Shown: piece after piece, positions 1 through 8,815 of the stretch
How positions within the stretch are numbered: position 1 is the stretch's first letter
Layout: every line of letters begins with the position of its first letter
From: Petrachloros mirabilis ULC683
Lineage (GTDB): Bacteria; Cyanobacteriota; Cyanobacteriia; Thermosynechococcales; Thermosynechococcaceae
NCBI RefSeq assembly: GCF_009939295.1
Contig: NZ_WVIC01000001.1
Span: 1-64,000, forward strand
Direction of reading: 5' to 3'
Length of the DNA: 64,000 nucleotides
Translations under genes and position numbers: made by a program
The notes under the pieces: generated by a model
Told to the model about the DNA's origin: nothing
Seen by the model: the letters and a program-made list of their open reading frames with translations, nothing else
The model's database searches: none

Positions 1-49
1 AACTCGGGAGTTCCTTAGCACATTATGGGCTCTTTTTTCTTGCGCTTAC

Positions 50-235
50 CCTGCCCCCTAGCCCCCCCTCGCGCAGCGTGCCCGCAGGGCGTAATTCTGG
101 GGGGAACTAGTTCTAACTTTCGGATTTCTCCCCCCAATTTTGGGGGGTTGGGGGGGCTAATGCAGCGTGGAACACGGAGAACTAGAGATGTGTGTACACC
201 GTAGCCCAACATTGGGAGAGGGGTTGGGGTGAGGG
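50..235. repeat. GC-rich palindromic dispersed repeat, copy 1
   Basis: The gene-free left end carries C-runs and G-runs around a short spacer, followed by a block reading ctaatgcag..gtggaa...ctagagatgt.tgtacaccgtagccc. The same block recurs near 24,065-24,130, and related palindromes lie at about 33.65 kb and 48.55 kb. No open frame or RNA gene is convincing here. It looks like a dispersed intergenic repeat of the kind common in filamentous cyanobacteria. Confidence 0.6.
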
Positions 236-264
236 CAGACGAGAGCTGTGGAACTCACGTCAGA

Positions 265-1428
265 TTACCACTCTTGCAAGGCGACTTTGATGCCAGCTTG
301 AAGCGCTGGCGCAGATGAATCGACCTGTTGCTGGAGCTGGGCATAGGTGCCTTCTGAGTCGATTTGCTTAAGGGCGGCAATCACATGGAGTCGCAAACGC
401 AGATCTGGTTCGGCTAGCAAGGTCATTAAAGCGGGTAGGGCTTGCGGATGTCCCAGTTGTCCTAGGGTATTGACAATGGTGGGCTTGAGTCGCTGAAATT
501 CGGGCTGGGGCGAGGTTAGCCAGTCTACAAGCAGAAAGACTGCTTTGGCTTGGGTTTCGGGGTGACGCATTTGAGCAATGCCTTTCAACATCGCCTCCAG
601 CATTGCTGGCAAGTCAAAACTGGTTGGTGCCAGGGTCGAGGCGCTGAGGAGGGAACGGAACTGGTCAATGACCTCGGGGGTATTGAAATAGGCTAAGGCT
701 TGGATGATGCTGAGGCGAAGTTCGGCTGGGGTGGGGGGGGCAACCAGGCAAGCGCTGAGATGTTGGAAGGCGGCTGGGGTGCCTAAACGGCTGAGGGCAA
801 GAGCGGTGGTCTGGCAAACCCTGAGATCAATGTCTTGAAGATGGGGGTAAATTTTTTGGACGAAATCTGAATCACAGTTGGGGTGTCTGCCGAGGGCTGC
901 GATCGCAGCTCCCCGTACCGAGGCAGCATCATCTCCCAGGGCTGCCCTTAAAACAGGAAGAACCCGAGAATCTCGAAACTGGCTAAGTGCCTCCACCGTG
1001 AGGACACGGATCTGAGGGTCAGGATCTTGAGCAACTAAAAGCAGCGCTTCTAACGCTTGCGGATGGTGAATTTGGCTAAGGGCCCGTAGGGCATACCGTC
1101 GAGTTTGGGGAGCGTGCAGCAAATTCGTCAACACCTGAAGCTGATCAGCCCCCAAACGAGCCAGGGCTTGAGTTGCCAACAGGCACAGTTCATCGTCCTC
1201 GCCAGTCTCTAACACCTTGACCAGAGCCACCACCGACTGGGGATGATGAATTTCACCCAAAATGCGGATTATAAACCACTCCAGTTCTTCATCGACGCCA
1301 TCCTGAAGCCACCGCAGCAGAACCTCCAAGGCCGCCTCTCCAAACTGAGGCAAAACTTTGGCAGCCTCCCAACGAGCCTGGAAATCGCCCCCCTTCAGCT
1401 CAGATAAAAGGGCGTCTAGCTCAGGCAT
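265..1428 (-). CDS. nirB: HEAT-repeat protein, probable nitrite reductase helper NirB
   Basis: The product is about 387 residues made almost entirely of helical HEAT-like repeats of roughly 30 residues, with recurring HPQALEAL / LGHPQALPAL segments. It has no signal peptide or membrane segment. It is divergent from nirA across an intergenic region holding an NtcA site. In other cyanobacteria a HEAT protein called NirB is encoded in this position; it is needed for full nitrite reductase activity and interacts with NirA. That role here is inferred from position and fold. HEAT repeats are also found in phycobilin lyases, so sequence alone is not decisive. The ATG at 1428 has GGAG upstream; an in-frame TTG seven codons earlier lacks a ribosome site. 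Confidence 0.72.
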   Translation of the reverse strand: MPELDALLSELKGGDFQARWEAAKVLPQFGEAALEVLLRWLQDGVDEELEWFIIRILGEIHHPQSVVALVKVLETGEDDELCLLATQALARLGADQLQVLTNLLHAPQTRRYALRALSQIHHPQALEALLLVAQDPDPQIRVLTVEALSQFRDSRVLPVLRAALGDDAASVRGAAIAALGRHPNCDSDFVQKIYPHLQDIDLRVCQTTALALSRLGTPAAFQHLSACLVAPPTPAELRLSIIQALAYFNTPEVIDQFRSLLSASTLAPTSFDLPAMLEAMLKGIAQMRHPETQAKAVFLLVDWLTSPQPEFQRLKPTIVNTLGQLGHPQALPALMTLLAEPDLRLRLHVIAALKQIDSEGTYAQLQQQVDSSAPALQAGIKVALQEW

Positions 1429-1551
1429 GGGCAGGAAATCTCCGGACAAAACACTGGGTCATATCCTGGGCGATTGGGTGGAGGGGCGGAGACAATATCA
1501 TGCTGTTTAAGCATTAGTGACATGCATTTTATTCATTTTTAGTCACATTTT

Positions 1552-1593
1552 GTATCAATCAATACCTAGTCCTTAGGTGTAAATCGATACCTT
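1552..1593 (+). promoter_or_regulatory. NtcA-activated promoter of nirA
   Basis: GTA-N8-TAC lies at 1552-1565, an exact match to the NtcA consensus. It is followed after exactly 22 nt by TACCTT (1588-1593), which fits the TAN3T -10 box. This is the class II NtcA arrangement, predicting a transcript start near 1600 and a leader of about 150 nt before nirA. NtcA with 2-oxoglutarate would activate nirA-narB when ammonium is scarce. The site may also affect the divergent HEAT gene. Confidence 0.88.
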
Positions 1594-1747
1594 GCACTAC
1601 ATCCATTGTAAAGTGCAGCCCTTCAGGACGCTGATCACAGATTGTTTTCCTGTGAGTCGTAACACAAGCTGCAGATTCTCCAGACACATTCCAGCCATTC
1701 TAGGAGTGTCTACCCCTGACCATCCATCAAGACGAAGGGAAGTTAGC

Positions 1748-3721
1748 GTGACCAGTGCCGTAATCAGTCCCACCGAAAAACTCAATAAGTTTGAAAAGCT
1801 CAAAGCCGAGAAAGACGGACTAGCGGTCAAAGACGAGATCTTAGCCCTAGCCCAGGCTGGCTGGGAGGCCATCGACACAACCGACCGCGATCATCGCCTC
1901 AAGTGGCTCGGGGTGTTTTTCCGACCGGTAACGCCTGGAAAGTTTATGCTGCGGCTGCGCATGCCCAACGGGATTTTGACCAGTGGCCAGATGCGCGTTT
2001 TGGCAGAAATTGTGCAGCGCTATGGCGAAGACGGCAATGCCGACATCACCACCCGCCAGAACTTACAGTTGCGGGGCATTCGTCTCGAAGACATTCCCGA
2101 TATTTTCCTGCGCTTAGAGCAAGCTGGGCTGACCAGTATCCAGTCAGGGATGGACAATGTGCGCAATATCACGGGTTCTCCCGTAGCAGGCATCGATGCC
2201 GATGAGCTCATCGACACCCGGGGACTGGTGCGCAAGGTTCAAGACATGATCACCAACAACGGCAAAGGCAATGCTTCCTTTACCAACCTGCCGCGCAAGT
2301 TCAACATTGCCATTGCCGGTTGCCGTGACAACTCGGTTCATGCTGAAATCAACGATATTGCCTTTGTCCCAGCCTATAAAGATAAGCAGCTCGGGTTTAA
2401 TGTCTTAGTGGGCGGCTTTTTCTCTGCCAAGCGCTGTGAAGCCGCGATTCCCCTCAACGCCTGGGTGAGCCCCCGGGATGTGGTGGCGCTGTGCGAAGCC
2501 ATTTTGGTGGTCTACCGCGATCATGGCTTACGCGCCAATCGGCAAAAGTCTCGCTTGATGTGGTTGATTGATGAGTGGGGGTTAGATCGCTTTCGGACAG
2601 CCGTCGAACAGCAGTTGGGACACCCCCTGCAAATGGCTGCACCCAAGGATGAAATTGTCTGGGAAAAGCGAGATCACATTGGCATCCATGCCCAGAAACA
2701 GCCCTGCCTCAACTATGTGGGAATGCATGTGCCCGTGGGTCGGCTTTACGCCCCAGAAATGTTCGATCTAGCTCGGATTGCAGAAGTCTATGGCAGCGGT
2801 GAAATTCGGCTCACCGTTGAGCAAAATGTCATTATCCCCAATGTGCCAGATTCTCGATTGGGAGCATTTCTGCGGGAGCCCTTATTGGAAATCTTCCCGG
2901 TGGATCCAACGCCTTTGGCGCGATCGCTGGTGTCCTGCACCGGCAATCAGTTTTGCAATTTTGCCCTAATCGAAACCAAGAATCGGGCTGTGGCGCTCAT
3001 CGAGCAACTCGATCTGGAAATGCAAGTGCCTCAGCCCGTGCGCATCCACTGGACAGGGTGCCCCAATTCCTGTGGGCAGCCCCAGGTAGCTGACATTGGG
3101 CTGATGGGCACGAAGGGGCGCAAGGATGGCAAAACGGTCGAGGCCGTGGATATTTTCATGGGGGGCAAGGTGGGCAAAGAGGCCCACCTAGGGGAGTGCG
3201 TCACGAAGGGAGTTCCCTGCGATGACCTCAAGGAGGTGCTAAAAGGTTTGTTAATCGAGCACTTTGGCGCGACGCCAAGACCAGACTCCCAGATGCTATC
3301 CCTGGGGATGGGATTGGCTCGCGATCGCGGCAACCTCTCGATTCTCAACAACGGCCAAGCTATTGCGAGTGCCGGAGTTTCTGCGGTAGCAACTCCAGTT
3401 GCCCCAGAGAAACCCGCTATTTCAAGGGAACCCGTTACCTCTGCGCCCCCAGCCGCACCTGCCACGGTTCGCCTCGCTCACTCGGGCAAAGAAATCGCTT
3501 GTGACGCCAGTGTGACCCTCCTCGAACTGGCTGAACAGGAAGGCATTGACATTGAGAGCAGTTGCCGCTCAGGCACCTGTGGCACCTGTAAGCAAAAGCT
3601 CCTGAGTGGGTCAATCGACTACGCCGCTGAGCCAGATGGTCTTGACCCTACAGAACAAGAGGCAGGCTGGGTACTCACTTGCATTGCCCATCCCCAAGGA
3701 CATGTGACGCTGGAGCTGTAA
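1748..3721 (+). CDS. nirA: Ferredoxin-nitrite reductase with C-terminal ferredoxin domain
   Basis: The enzyme reduces nitrite to ammonium with six electrons from ferredoxin. The siroheme/[4Fe-4S] ligands are Cys397-x5-Cys403 (CTGNQFC) and Cys438-x3-Cys442 (TGCPNSC). After a Pro/Ala-rich linker (about 550-580), the C-terminus is a plant-type [2Fe-2S] ferredoxin domain with Cys606-x4-Cys611-x2-Cys614-x30-Cys645. Ordinary cyanobacterial NirA is near 500 residues; this one is 657. The same fusion is known from Plectonema boryanum. The GTG at 1748 has an AAGGGA ribosome site; the longer frame from TTG 1592 would overlap the promoter -10 box and is rejected. narB follows after 67 nt, so the two probably form one NtcA-driven operon. 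Confidence 0.95.
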   Translation: MTSAVISPTEKLNKFEKLKAEKDGLAVKDEILALAQAGWEAIDTTDRDHRLKWLGVFFRPVTPGKFMLRLRMPNGILTSGQMRVLAEIVQRYGEDGNADITTRQNLQLRGIRLEDIPDIFLRLEQAGLTSIQSGMDNVRNITGSPVAGIDADELIDTRGLVRKVQDMITNNGKGNASFTNLPRKFNIAIAGCRDNSVHAEINDIAFVPAYKDKQLGFNVLVGGFFSAKRCEAAIPLNAWVSPRDVVALCEAILVVYRDHGLRANRQKSRLMWLIDEWGLDRFRTAVEQQLGHPLQMAAPKDEIVWEKRDHIGIHAQKQPCLNYVGMHVPVGRLYAPEMFDLARIAEVYGSGEIRLTVEQNVIIPNVPDSRLGAFLREPLLEIFPVDPTPLARSLVSCTGNQFCNFALIETKNRAVALIEQLDLEMQVPQPVRIHWTGCPNSCGQPQVADIGLMGTKGRKDGKTVEAVDIFMGGKVGKEAHLGECVTKGVPCDDLKEVLKGLLIEHFGATPRPDSQMLSLGMGLARDRGNLSILNNGQAIASAGVSAVATPVAPEKPAISREPVTSAPPAAPATVRLAHSGKEIACDASVTLLELAEQEGIDIESSCRSGTCGTCKQKLLSGSIDYAAEPDGLDPTEQEAGWVLTCIAHPQGHVTLEL

Positions 3722-3748
3722 CGCTGGAACTGTAACGCTGGAATTTCT
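3707..3748 (+). repeat. 14-bp tandem repeat across the nirA stop codon
   Basis: ACGCTGGAGCTGTA (3707-3720) is followed by ACGCTGGAACTGTA (3721-3734) and a third partial copy ACGCTGGAA. The first copy encodes the last residues of NirA and the stop codon spans the first junction. Since 14 is not a multiple of three, gain or loss of a copy upstream of the stop would alter the C-terminus. It is probably a slippage duplication. Confidence 0.7.
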
Positions 3749-3788
3749 GGACCTTTAAGAGACTGGATTACCAGTACATGAGCCACCG

Positions 3789-5987
3789 ATGACAATGCCC
3801 GTTAAGACACTGTGCCCCTACTGCGGGGTGGGCTGTGGTCTAGAAGTGATTCAGACCAGTGGTCAGGGGGCACAGGGAGAGGCTGTGCCACTGTGGAAGG
3901 TGCGCGGCGATCGCACCCATCCCTCCAGTCAAGGCATGATGTGCGTTAAGGGGGCAACCGTCCTCGACTCCATCGCCAAAGATCGATTGCTCTACCCCAT
4001 GGTGCGCCCTTCCCTCGACCACCCCTTCGAGCGCATCAGTTGGGACACCGCTCTGAATATCATTGTCGAGCAAATACAGCGGGTGCGAGATACTCACGGC
4101 GCAGATGCCCTGTGCATGTATGGCTCCGGCCAGTTCGTCACCGAAGACTACTACACCGCCCAGAAACTATGGAAGGGGTGCTTAGGCACCAACAACTTTG
4201 ACGCCAACTCGCGGCTGTGCATGTCCTCAGCCGTGTCAGGCTATATCCAAAGCCTGGGTTCCGATGGCCCCCCCTGTACCTATGAAGATCTGGAGCTGAC
4301 AGACTGTGCCTTCTTAATCGGTACCAACACCGCTGAATGTCATCCCATTGTGTTCAACCGGCTGCGGAAACACCATAAAAACAATCCGGCTGTGCAGATG
4401 ATTGTCGTGGATCCTCGGGAAACCCCCACCGCTCAGGCAGCCGATTTACATCTAGCCATCCATCCCGGCACCGATATTGATCTCCTCAATGGGATTGCCT
4501 ACCTGCTGTTGGCCTGGGGCAAGTGCGATCGCCCCTTCATTGCCAACCACACCACTGGCTTTGACGCCTTTGCGGAAGTCGTGCGCCACTATCCCCCTGA
4601 AGTGGTGGCTAAACGCTGTGGTATTTCCGTAAGCGATCTAGAGACTGCCGCCCGCATCTGGGAGGGGGCTGAGCGGGTGTTATCCCTGTGGTCTATGGGC
4701 ATCAATCAGTCCTCCGAGGGCACCGCCAAAGTCCGAGCCATCATTAATTTGCACCTTCTCACCGGGCAAATTGGTAAACCCGGTGCGGGTCCATTTTCCC
4801 TCACGGGTCAGCCCAATGCCATGGGCGGTCGGGAAGCCGGAGGGCTGTCTCATTTATTGCCCGGCTACCGTTCGCTCAAAAATCCCCAGCACCGGGCAGA
4901 AGTCGAACAATTTTGGCAGCTCCCCCCTGGACAGATTGCCCCCGAACCCGGACGCACAGTTTGGGAGATGATTCAGGGGCTAGAAACCGGAGCCGTGCAA
5001 CTGTTCTGGATTGCCGCCACCAACCCCATCGTTAGCCTGCCAGATTTAGCCCGGGTCAAGGCAGCCCTGCGCCAATCGCCCTTCACCATCTACCAGGAAG
5101 CCTACTACCCCACAGAAACCTCAGCCTACGCCCACCTGCTGCTACCGGCGACCCAGTGGAGCGAAAAAACAGGCACCATGACCAACTCTGAGCGTCGGGT
5201 GACCCTGTGCCCTGCCTTTCAGCCCCCCATTGGAGAAGCCCGTGAAGACTGGGCTATTTTTGCCGAAGTGGGCCGCCGCCTCGGGTTTGCTGACCACTTT
5301 CCCTTTCAAAGTGCGGCTGAAGTCCACGCCGAGTTTGTGCAGCTCACCCAAGGGCGACCCTGCGACCTCAGTGGCATCAGCCACCAACGCCTTCAGCAGG
5401 GACCGCTACAGTGGCCTTGCCCAGCAGAAGCTCCAGCATCCGTTTCTGACCCTGCTAAGCGCCTCTATACCGATCGGCAATTTCCCACCCCTGACAGTCG
5501 CGCTCAGTTTTCGGCCTATCACAGTCGGGGGCTGTCAGAGCCGCCCAACCCAGACTATCCTTATATCCTTACCAATGGGCGCGTCTATGGTCATTGGCAT
5601 ACCCTTACCCGTACCGGACGAACTGCCAAAACCAGCCAAATGCACCCCCACCCGTTCCTAGAAATTCATCCCCGAGATGCTGCCGCCCTCAATCTTGAAG
5701 AGGGAGACTGGGTTGCGGTTCATTCCCAGCGGGGTTCGGCTCAGTTTCCCGCCACCTTAACCCGAGGTATCACACCTGGAACGGTGTTTGTGCCCATGCA
5801 CTGGGGGGAGCTATGGGCCGATGCTGCGGAGGCCAATGCCATGACCCATCCCCATGCCTGCCCAGATTCTCGACAGCCTGAACTGAAAGCCTGTGCGGTG
5901 CAGTTGGTGCCCTTGGCAGAGCATTCCGCTCAGGGTATGTCCTCAGAGGTGCGATCGCACAGGGTTGCCCCCAAAGAGCGCGTCTAA
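3789..5987 (+). CDS. narB: Ferredoxin-nitrate reductase
   Basis: This is a molybdopterin enzyme of the DMSO-reductase superfamily that reduces nitrate to nitrite with ferredoxin electrons; the product feeds NirA encoded just upstream. The [4Fe-4S] motif is Cys9-x2-Cys12-x3-Cys16 with Cys52. The Mo-bis-MGD ligand is probably Cys144 in SRLCMSSAV. The C-terminal molybdopterin dinucleotide-binding domain begins near residue 590 ([20 protein letters not shown]). The length of 732 residues is normal for NarB. It is cytosolic with no Tat signal. No nrtABCD or nrtP transporter gene separates it from nirA, unlike the usual nirA operon, and no narM was recognised in the window. Confidence 0.95.
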   Translation: MTMPVKTLCPYCGVGCGLEVIQTSGQGAQGEAVPLWKVRGDRTHPSSQGMMCVKGATVLDSIAKDRLLYPMVRPSLDHPFERISWDTALNIIVEQIQRVRDTHGADALCMYGSGQFVTEDYYTAQKLWKGCLGTNNFDANSRLCMSSAVSGYIQSLGSDGPPCTYEDLELTDCAFLIGTNTAECHPIVFNRLRKHHKNNPAVQMIVVDPRETPTAQAADLHLAIHPGTDIDLLNGIAYLLLAWGKCDRPFIANHTTGFDAFAEVVRHYPPEVVAKRCGISVSDLETAARIWEGAERVLSLWSMGINQSSEGTAKVRAIINLHLLTGQIGKPGAGPFSLTGQPNAMGGREAGGLSHLLPGYRSLKNPQHRAEVEQFWQLPPGQIAPEPGRTVWEMIQGLETGAVQLFWIAATNPIVSLPDLARVKAALRQSPFTIYQEAYYPTETSAYAHLLLPATQWSEKTGTMTNSERRVTLCPAFQPPIGEAREDWAIFAEVGRRLGFADHFPFQSAAEVHAEFVQLTQGRPCDLSGISHQRLQQGPLQWPCPAEAPASVSDPAKRLYTDRQFPTPDSRAQFSAYHSRGLSEPPNPDYPYILTNGRVYGHWHTLTRTGRTAKTSQMHPHPFLEIHPRDAAALNLEEGDWVAVHSQRGSAQFPATLTRGITPGTVFVPMHWGELWADAAEANAMTHPHACPDSRQPELKACAVQLVPLAEHSAQGMSSEVRSHRVAPKERV

Positions 5988-5988
5988 A

Positions 5989-6086
5989 GGGCACCTCGAA
6001 ACATACAATCCTTATTGAGAAGGACAACCAAGTCTCAAGGCTTATAGGCTCCAAAATTTGCAACGAGGCAATTAATCGAGGTGCCC
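5989..6086. repeat. Short element with 11-bp terminal inverted repeats
   Basis: GGGCACCTCGA at 5989-5999 is the exact reverse complement of TCGAGGTGCCC at 6076-6086, bounding a 98-bp segment right after the narB stop. A third partial copy (CACCTCGAAA) lies near 6146. No coding frame is evident. A miniature or decayed insertion element is likely; the rest of 5988-6306 shows nothing recognisable. Confidence 0.5.
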
Positions 6087-6306
6087 ATAAGTCAGAGCGG
6101 CTGAGAGAAGTACCAAAAGCCTGCAATCTCAGCAACACCTCGAAAGTAGTGATAGTGAAGCCAGCGATCGCCAACCTGTTCCCAATTCAGGGGTGGTTCG
6201 TTACACGGGCAACAATGCTAAGGGTTATGCAGTTTCCAGATCGTGCGATCAAGTGAACCATCTGGGTGAAATTCAATTAAGCGGTTACTGAAAGCGGTGT
6301 AAATCG

Positions 6307-6545
6307 CTATGCTGGCGAGAATGCTAACGTGAGCATAACGAGCGTTAGGAAGGCAGAACCAGTGATCCCTAGCGTTCGCGGCCAGTTGTAGCGGATCAAT
6401 TCACTGATCACTCTTTCCTGCTTGCCACCGTTCTCCAGTCGATAATGACGCGGTATCTCAAGTGCCACAGTCACAACCAGCCCTACTAGCCCACACCCTG
6501 CATTAACCAAGGCAATCCACAATGGCACCGACACGGGACGGAAGA
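6307..6545 (-). pseudogene. Remnant of a small integral membrane protein gene
   Basis: The downstream part of this frame reads as the end of a hydrophobic protein. One membrane segment lies around PLWIALVNAGCGLVGLVV and a second around LGITGSAFLTLVMLTLAF, joined by a charged loop ending ELIRYNWPRT. The N-terminal portion of the frame overlaps, in another frame, the truncated methyltransferase read from the same strand, so the original start appears lost. The layout resembles the last two helices of small four-helix membrane proteins such as the DUF1772 type, but I cannot assign the family. It is probably not functional. Confidence 0.45.
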
Positions 6546-7036
6546 AAATCAGCACCGATACGCACATCAAACGAGTCCGCAATGAGCTGACCATCCAGTG
6601 CGAGGAGTTGACGCATGCGGTTCAGAAATCTCGGCAGGTCGGCAAGTCGGCCAACTTTGTCCAGGCCGTTGCAAAGGCAGACGATCATGTCGAAAGGGCC
6701 GCCATCGAATTCGTAGAGGTCAGCCGCTTCCACATTACGGACACCGCGCTCCCGCATGATGGTGACACATTCAGGTGCAACGTCGATGGCGGTGACTTCA
6801 ATTCCCCGGCGCTGCAACTCAAGCGAATGCAGGCCAGCACCAGCACCAACATCAAGCACGTGCCCGCGACAAAGTTCGAGGGCGAGCGTTTCCAGCGGAT
6901 CGATCTTTTCCCGCAACCAAAAGGAAGCTGGCACATCGTCGCGCGCACCGTCCTGATAGCAGATCAGGGTCGCCGCAGTATCGCCGCGAAAGCAATCCAT
7001 CAGAGCTGCCCCGTGGGGGTTGTAAGCGTCCTTCAT
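6503..7036 (-). pseudogene. Class I SAM-dependent methyltransferase, C-terminally truncated
   Basis: The first 160 or so residues are a good Rossmann methyltransferase. Motif I is VLDVGAGAGLHSLELQRRG, followed by an acidic VTAIDVAPE strand, DMIVCLCNG (motif IV region) and LLALDGQLIADSFDVR (post-motif strand). After about DVRIGAD (near 6545) the family sequence stops and the frame runs into the membrane-protein remnant in the wrong frame. At 177 residues it lacks the usual C-terminal strands. Its start overlaps the stop of the upstream SnoaL-like gene (ATGA, 7033-7036), showing an original operon. Codon use is GC-rich and unlike the neighbours, suggesting transfer from another phylum. Confidence 0.6.
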
Positions 7037-7599
7037 CCGTCACCTCGCGCCAGGGCAGCCGCCTGCTCTAGGCTGATGCCCCCAACAAGAGGGTCGGCAT
7101 GCCGATGGGCCAACCGCCATTCAGACCCTTCTCGGCGATAGACTAGCGTGACTCGCAATGGCCATTCCTGGGCAGGTAGCCCTCCGACCTCGACGTTCTG
7201 GTGTTCGATGATCGCGAGAACGACCATGTCAGCCGAAGCATAGGACTGAACCACTTCCTGTTTGAAGATGCCGTTCTTGAAGAACCGCCCCATCGCCTCC
7301 ATGCGTTCGGGCGTGTACTCCGAACCGTGCGACGGTGTTCCGCCGAACGGTGACATCAGCGTGAAGTCGTCGGTGTAAGAGATCAGGGTTCGGTAGGTGT
7401 CGATATCTCCGCGCATCAACGCAGCGTTCGAGTCCGCAGATCGCTTGATGAGTTCCGCGACATCGGTTTCGTGATCAGAATTTGAACCAGCATCAGCCGT
7501 TCGGCTGGCAATTTCCAAAGCAGCAAGACCAGCGCTGGCTGCGACGAGAATGTTGTGTCGTGATGTGGGCATTTGAGATTGTTTCTCTTGAAAGTGCAT
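7033..7599 (-). CDS. SnoaL/DUF4440-like (NTF2-fold) protein with N-terminal signal-like segment
   Basis: The 188-residue product has a conical NTF2-like alpha+beta domain. A long helix (ELIKRSADSNAALMRGD) precedes a YTDDFTLMSPFGG loop, and the sheet ends in TLVYRREGSEWRLAHRHADP. Such domains act as small-molecule isomerases or hydrolases or are non-catalytic. The N-terminus SRHNILVAASAGLAALEIA resembles a Tat or Sec signal in which one twin Arg is replaced. The ATG at 7599 has GGGGA six bases upstream; the ORF extends 17 codons further without a ribosome site. It is translationally coupled to the broken methyltransferase. GC-rich codons suggest horizontal origin. Confidence 0.68.
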   Translation of the reverse strand: MHFQEKQSQMPTSRHNILVAASAGLAALEIASRTADAGSNSDHETDVAELIKRSADSNAALMRGDIDTYRTLISYTDDFTLMSPFGGTPSHGSEYTPERMEAMGRFFKNGIFKQEVVQSYASADMVVLAIIEHQNVEVGGLPAQEWPLRVTLVYRREGSEWRLAHRHADPLVGGISLEQAAALARGDG

Positions 7600-7652
7600 A
7601 TTTTCCCCTGAGTTAGTAGGCGATCGCCGGAACTTTATACAGATAGTCATTA

Positions 7653-8126
7653 CTAGTCGCCAGCATCCAAAATTACCTTCAGGTTTTCCGGTTGCATCGT
7701 GGTCAGGTATTGCTTTATCAGGTTAGGTGGCAATAGTTCCAATAGGATTTCGTTTTCAAGCCAAAATTCAATCAATTTAAAAAATTCTGCCCGTTGACAG
7801 CGAACGGCTCGCCACCCTTCACGATTAGCAATTTCATAAATTTTCGTTTCGCTGATCGGCACGGCGATATTGACATGGGTAGCTGTGTACCCAGCCATCC
7901 CAAGGTTGAATTCAGAGAATTGAACGGGTTCTTCCGTCGATGCACCGGGTTTGAGTACCGTGCCTTTGGGCATAAATTCAATAGCAGTACCATACTGATC
8001 CAGACTAAGGGCGATGTAGCTACCCAGATGGTGGGGGAACGGAATCGCTCGTCCCTGCCATAATTCTGCAACCACCTCAGCGGCATGTAGCGGATCGTTA
8101 ACAGCAAAGGAAATGTGATGAAGCAT
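7653..8126 (-). CDS. VOC (glyoxalase-fold) family protein
   Basis: The 157-residue product begins MLHHISFAVNDP, the first beta-alpha-beta strand of a vicinal-oxygen-chelate domain with a His that could bind metal, and a second half starts around ATHVNIAVPISE. Its end, LLPPNLIKQYLTTMQPENL, is hydrophilic. VOC domains serve in glyoxalases, dioxygenases and antibiotic-resistance proteins; the substrate here is unknown. The gene lies 53 nt upstream of the SnoaL-like gene on the same strand and has more ordinary cyanobacterial base composition than the GC-rich cassette that follows. The ATG at 8126 is preceded by an A/T-rich stretch with weak ribosome-site resemblance. Confidence 0.7.
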   Translation of the reverse strand: MLHHISFAVNDPLHAAEVVAELWQGRAIPFPHHLGSYIALSLDQYGTAIEFMPKGTVLKPGASTEEPVQFSEFNLGMAGYTATHVNIAVPISETKIYEIANREGWRAVRCQRAEFFKLIEFWLENEILLELLPPNLIKQYLTTMQPENLKVILDAGD

Positions 8127-8300
8127 CTTGAAACCTCAGCAATATTTTTTTAAACTTAATTTGATTATGGATGACGGATCATGGTTCCACTTGCAACTTA
8201 GGTTTGATTGGGACAGGGTGTGCCAAGTTCCAGACATTGGGAGACGGGTAATAGCAGTCATACAACCTCCTTTGGGTTAACTAATTAGATTAATGACAAG

Positions 8301-8786
8301 TCAGGGAGTCCACATCCAAAAACATCGATACGCTTTCTGATCTGTAATTTCTGCTCCCAAGCGCCGATAAAAACTTAAACCCTGGCGATTGCGAGCATCA
8401 GCAGTCCAAGCCAAGTGAGTACAGTCATTTTTTCGAGCAATTTGGGCTAGATCCTGCATCAAGGCTGTGCCTGCGCCTTGGCTACGTCTGTCCTCATTCA
8501 CGTATAAATCATCTAGCCAAATACTGGGTTGACCAACAAAGGAAGAATACCTAAATTCATACAAGGTAAATCCGACGGGCTGGCCGCGCATTTCCACAAA
8601 CAAAACATGGGCAAAGGCAATGGAGCCAAATAGGGTTTGGTGTATTTTCTCCTCAGAAGTTTGCAATACACCGGAAAAAGCACCAATCTGGCGATCGAAG
8701 GCAGCTTTTTTTTGAATAAAAGAGAAAATCAAATCAACATCATTAGAGGTAGCCGTTCTTACCTGCATTTGCTCACACTCACTCAT
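8301..8786 (-). CDS. GNAT family N-acetyltransferase
   Basis: The 161-residue product has the GNAT fold: N-terminal strand QVRTATSNDVDLIFSF, central strands around PSIWLDDLYVNEDRR, and the acetyl-CoA loop RSQGAGTALMQDLA (motif A, Q/RxxGxG/A). Helix-strand motif B follows, ending in GLSFYRRLGAE. The substrate is not predictable; relatives acetylate polyamines or small amines. Two ATG starts are possible, 8786 and 8768 (second Met, MQVRTATS), and neither has a strong ribosome site. It is followed on the same strand, after a 174-nt spacer, by the VOC gene, and preceded by another VOC gene 29 nt away. Confidence 0.85.
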   Translation of the reverse strand: MSECEQMQVRTATSNDVDLIFSFIQKKAAFDRQIGAFSGVLQTSEEKIHQTLFGSIAFAHVLFVEMRGQPVGFTLYEFRYSSFVGQPSIWLDDLYVNEDRRSQGAGTALMQDLAQIARKNDCTHLAWTADARNRQGLSFYRRLGAEITDQKAYRCFWMWTP

Positions 8787-8815
8787 TGGAAATTATGATC
8801 ACTAGGGAACACCCT

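Noticed and set aside
15-212. 65-residue minus-strand ORF
   Set aside because: It lies within the GC-rich palindromic repeat and has low-complexity composition with no family resemblance.
1592-1747. N-terminal extension of NirA from TTG 1592
   Set aside because: It would begin inside the -10 box of the NtcA promoter, and the added residues look non-coding. GTG 1748 has a ribosome site and fits the family.
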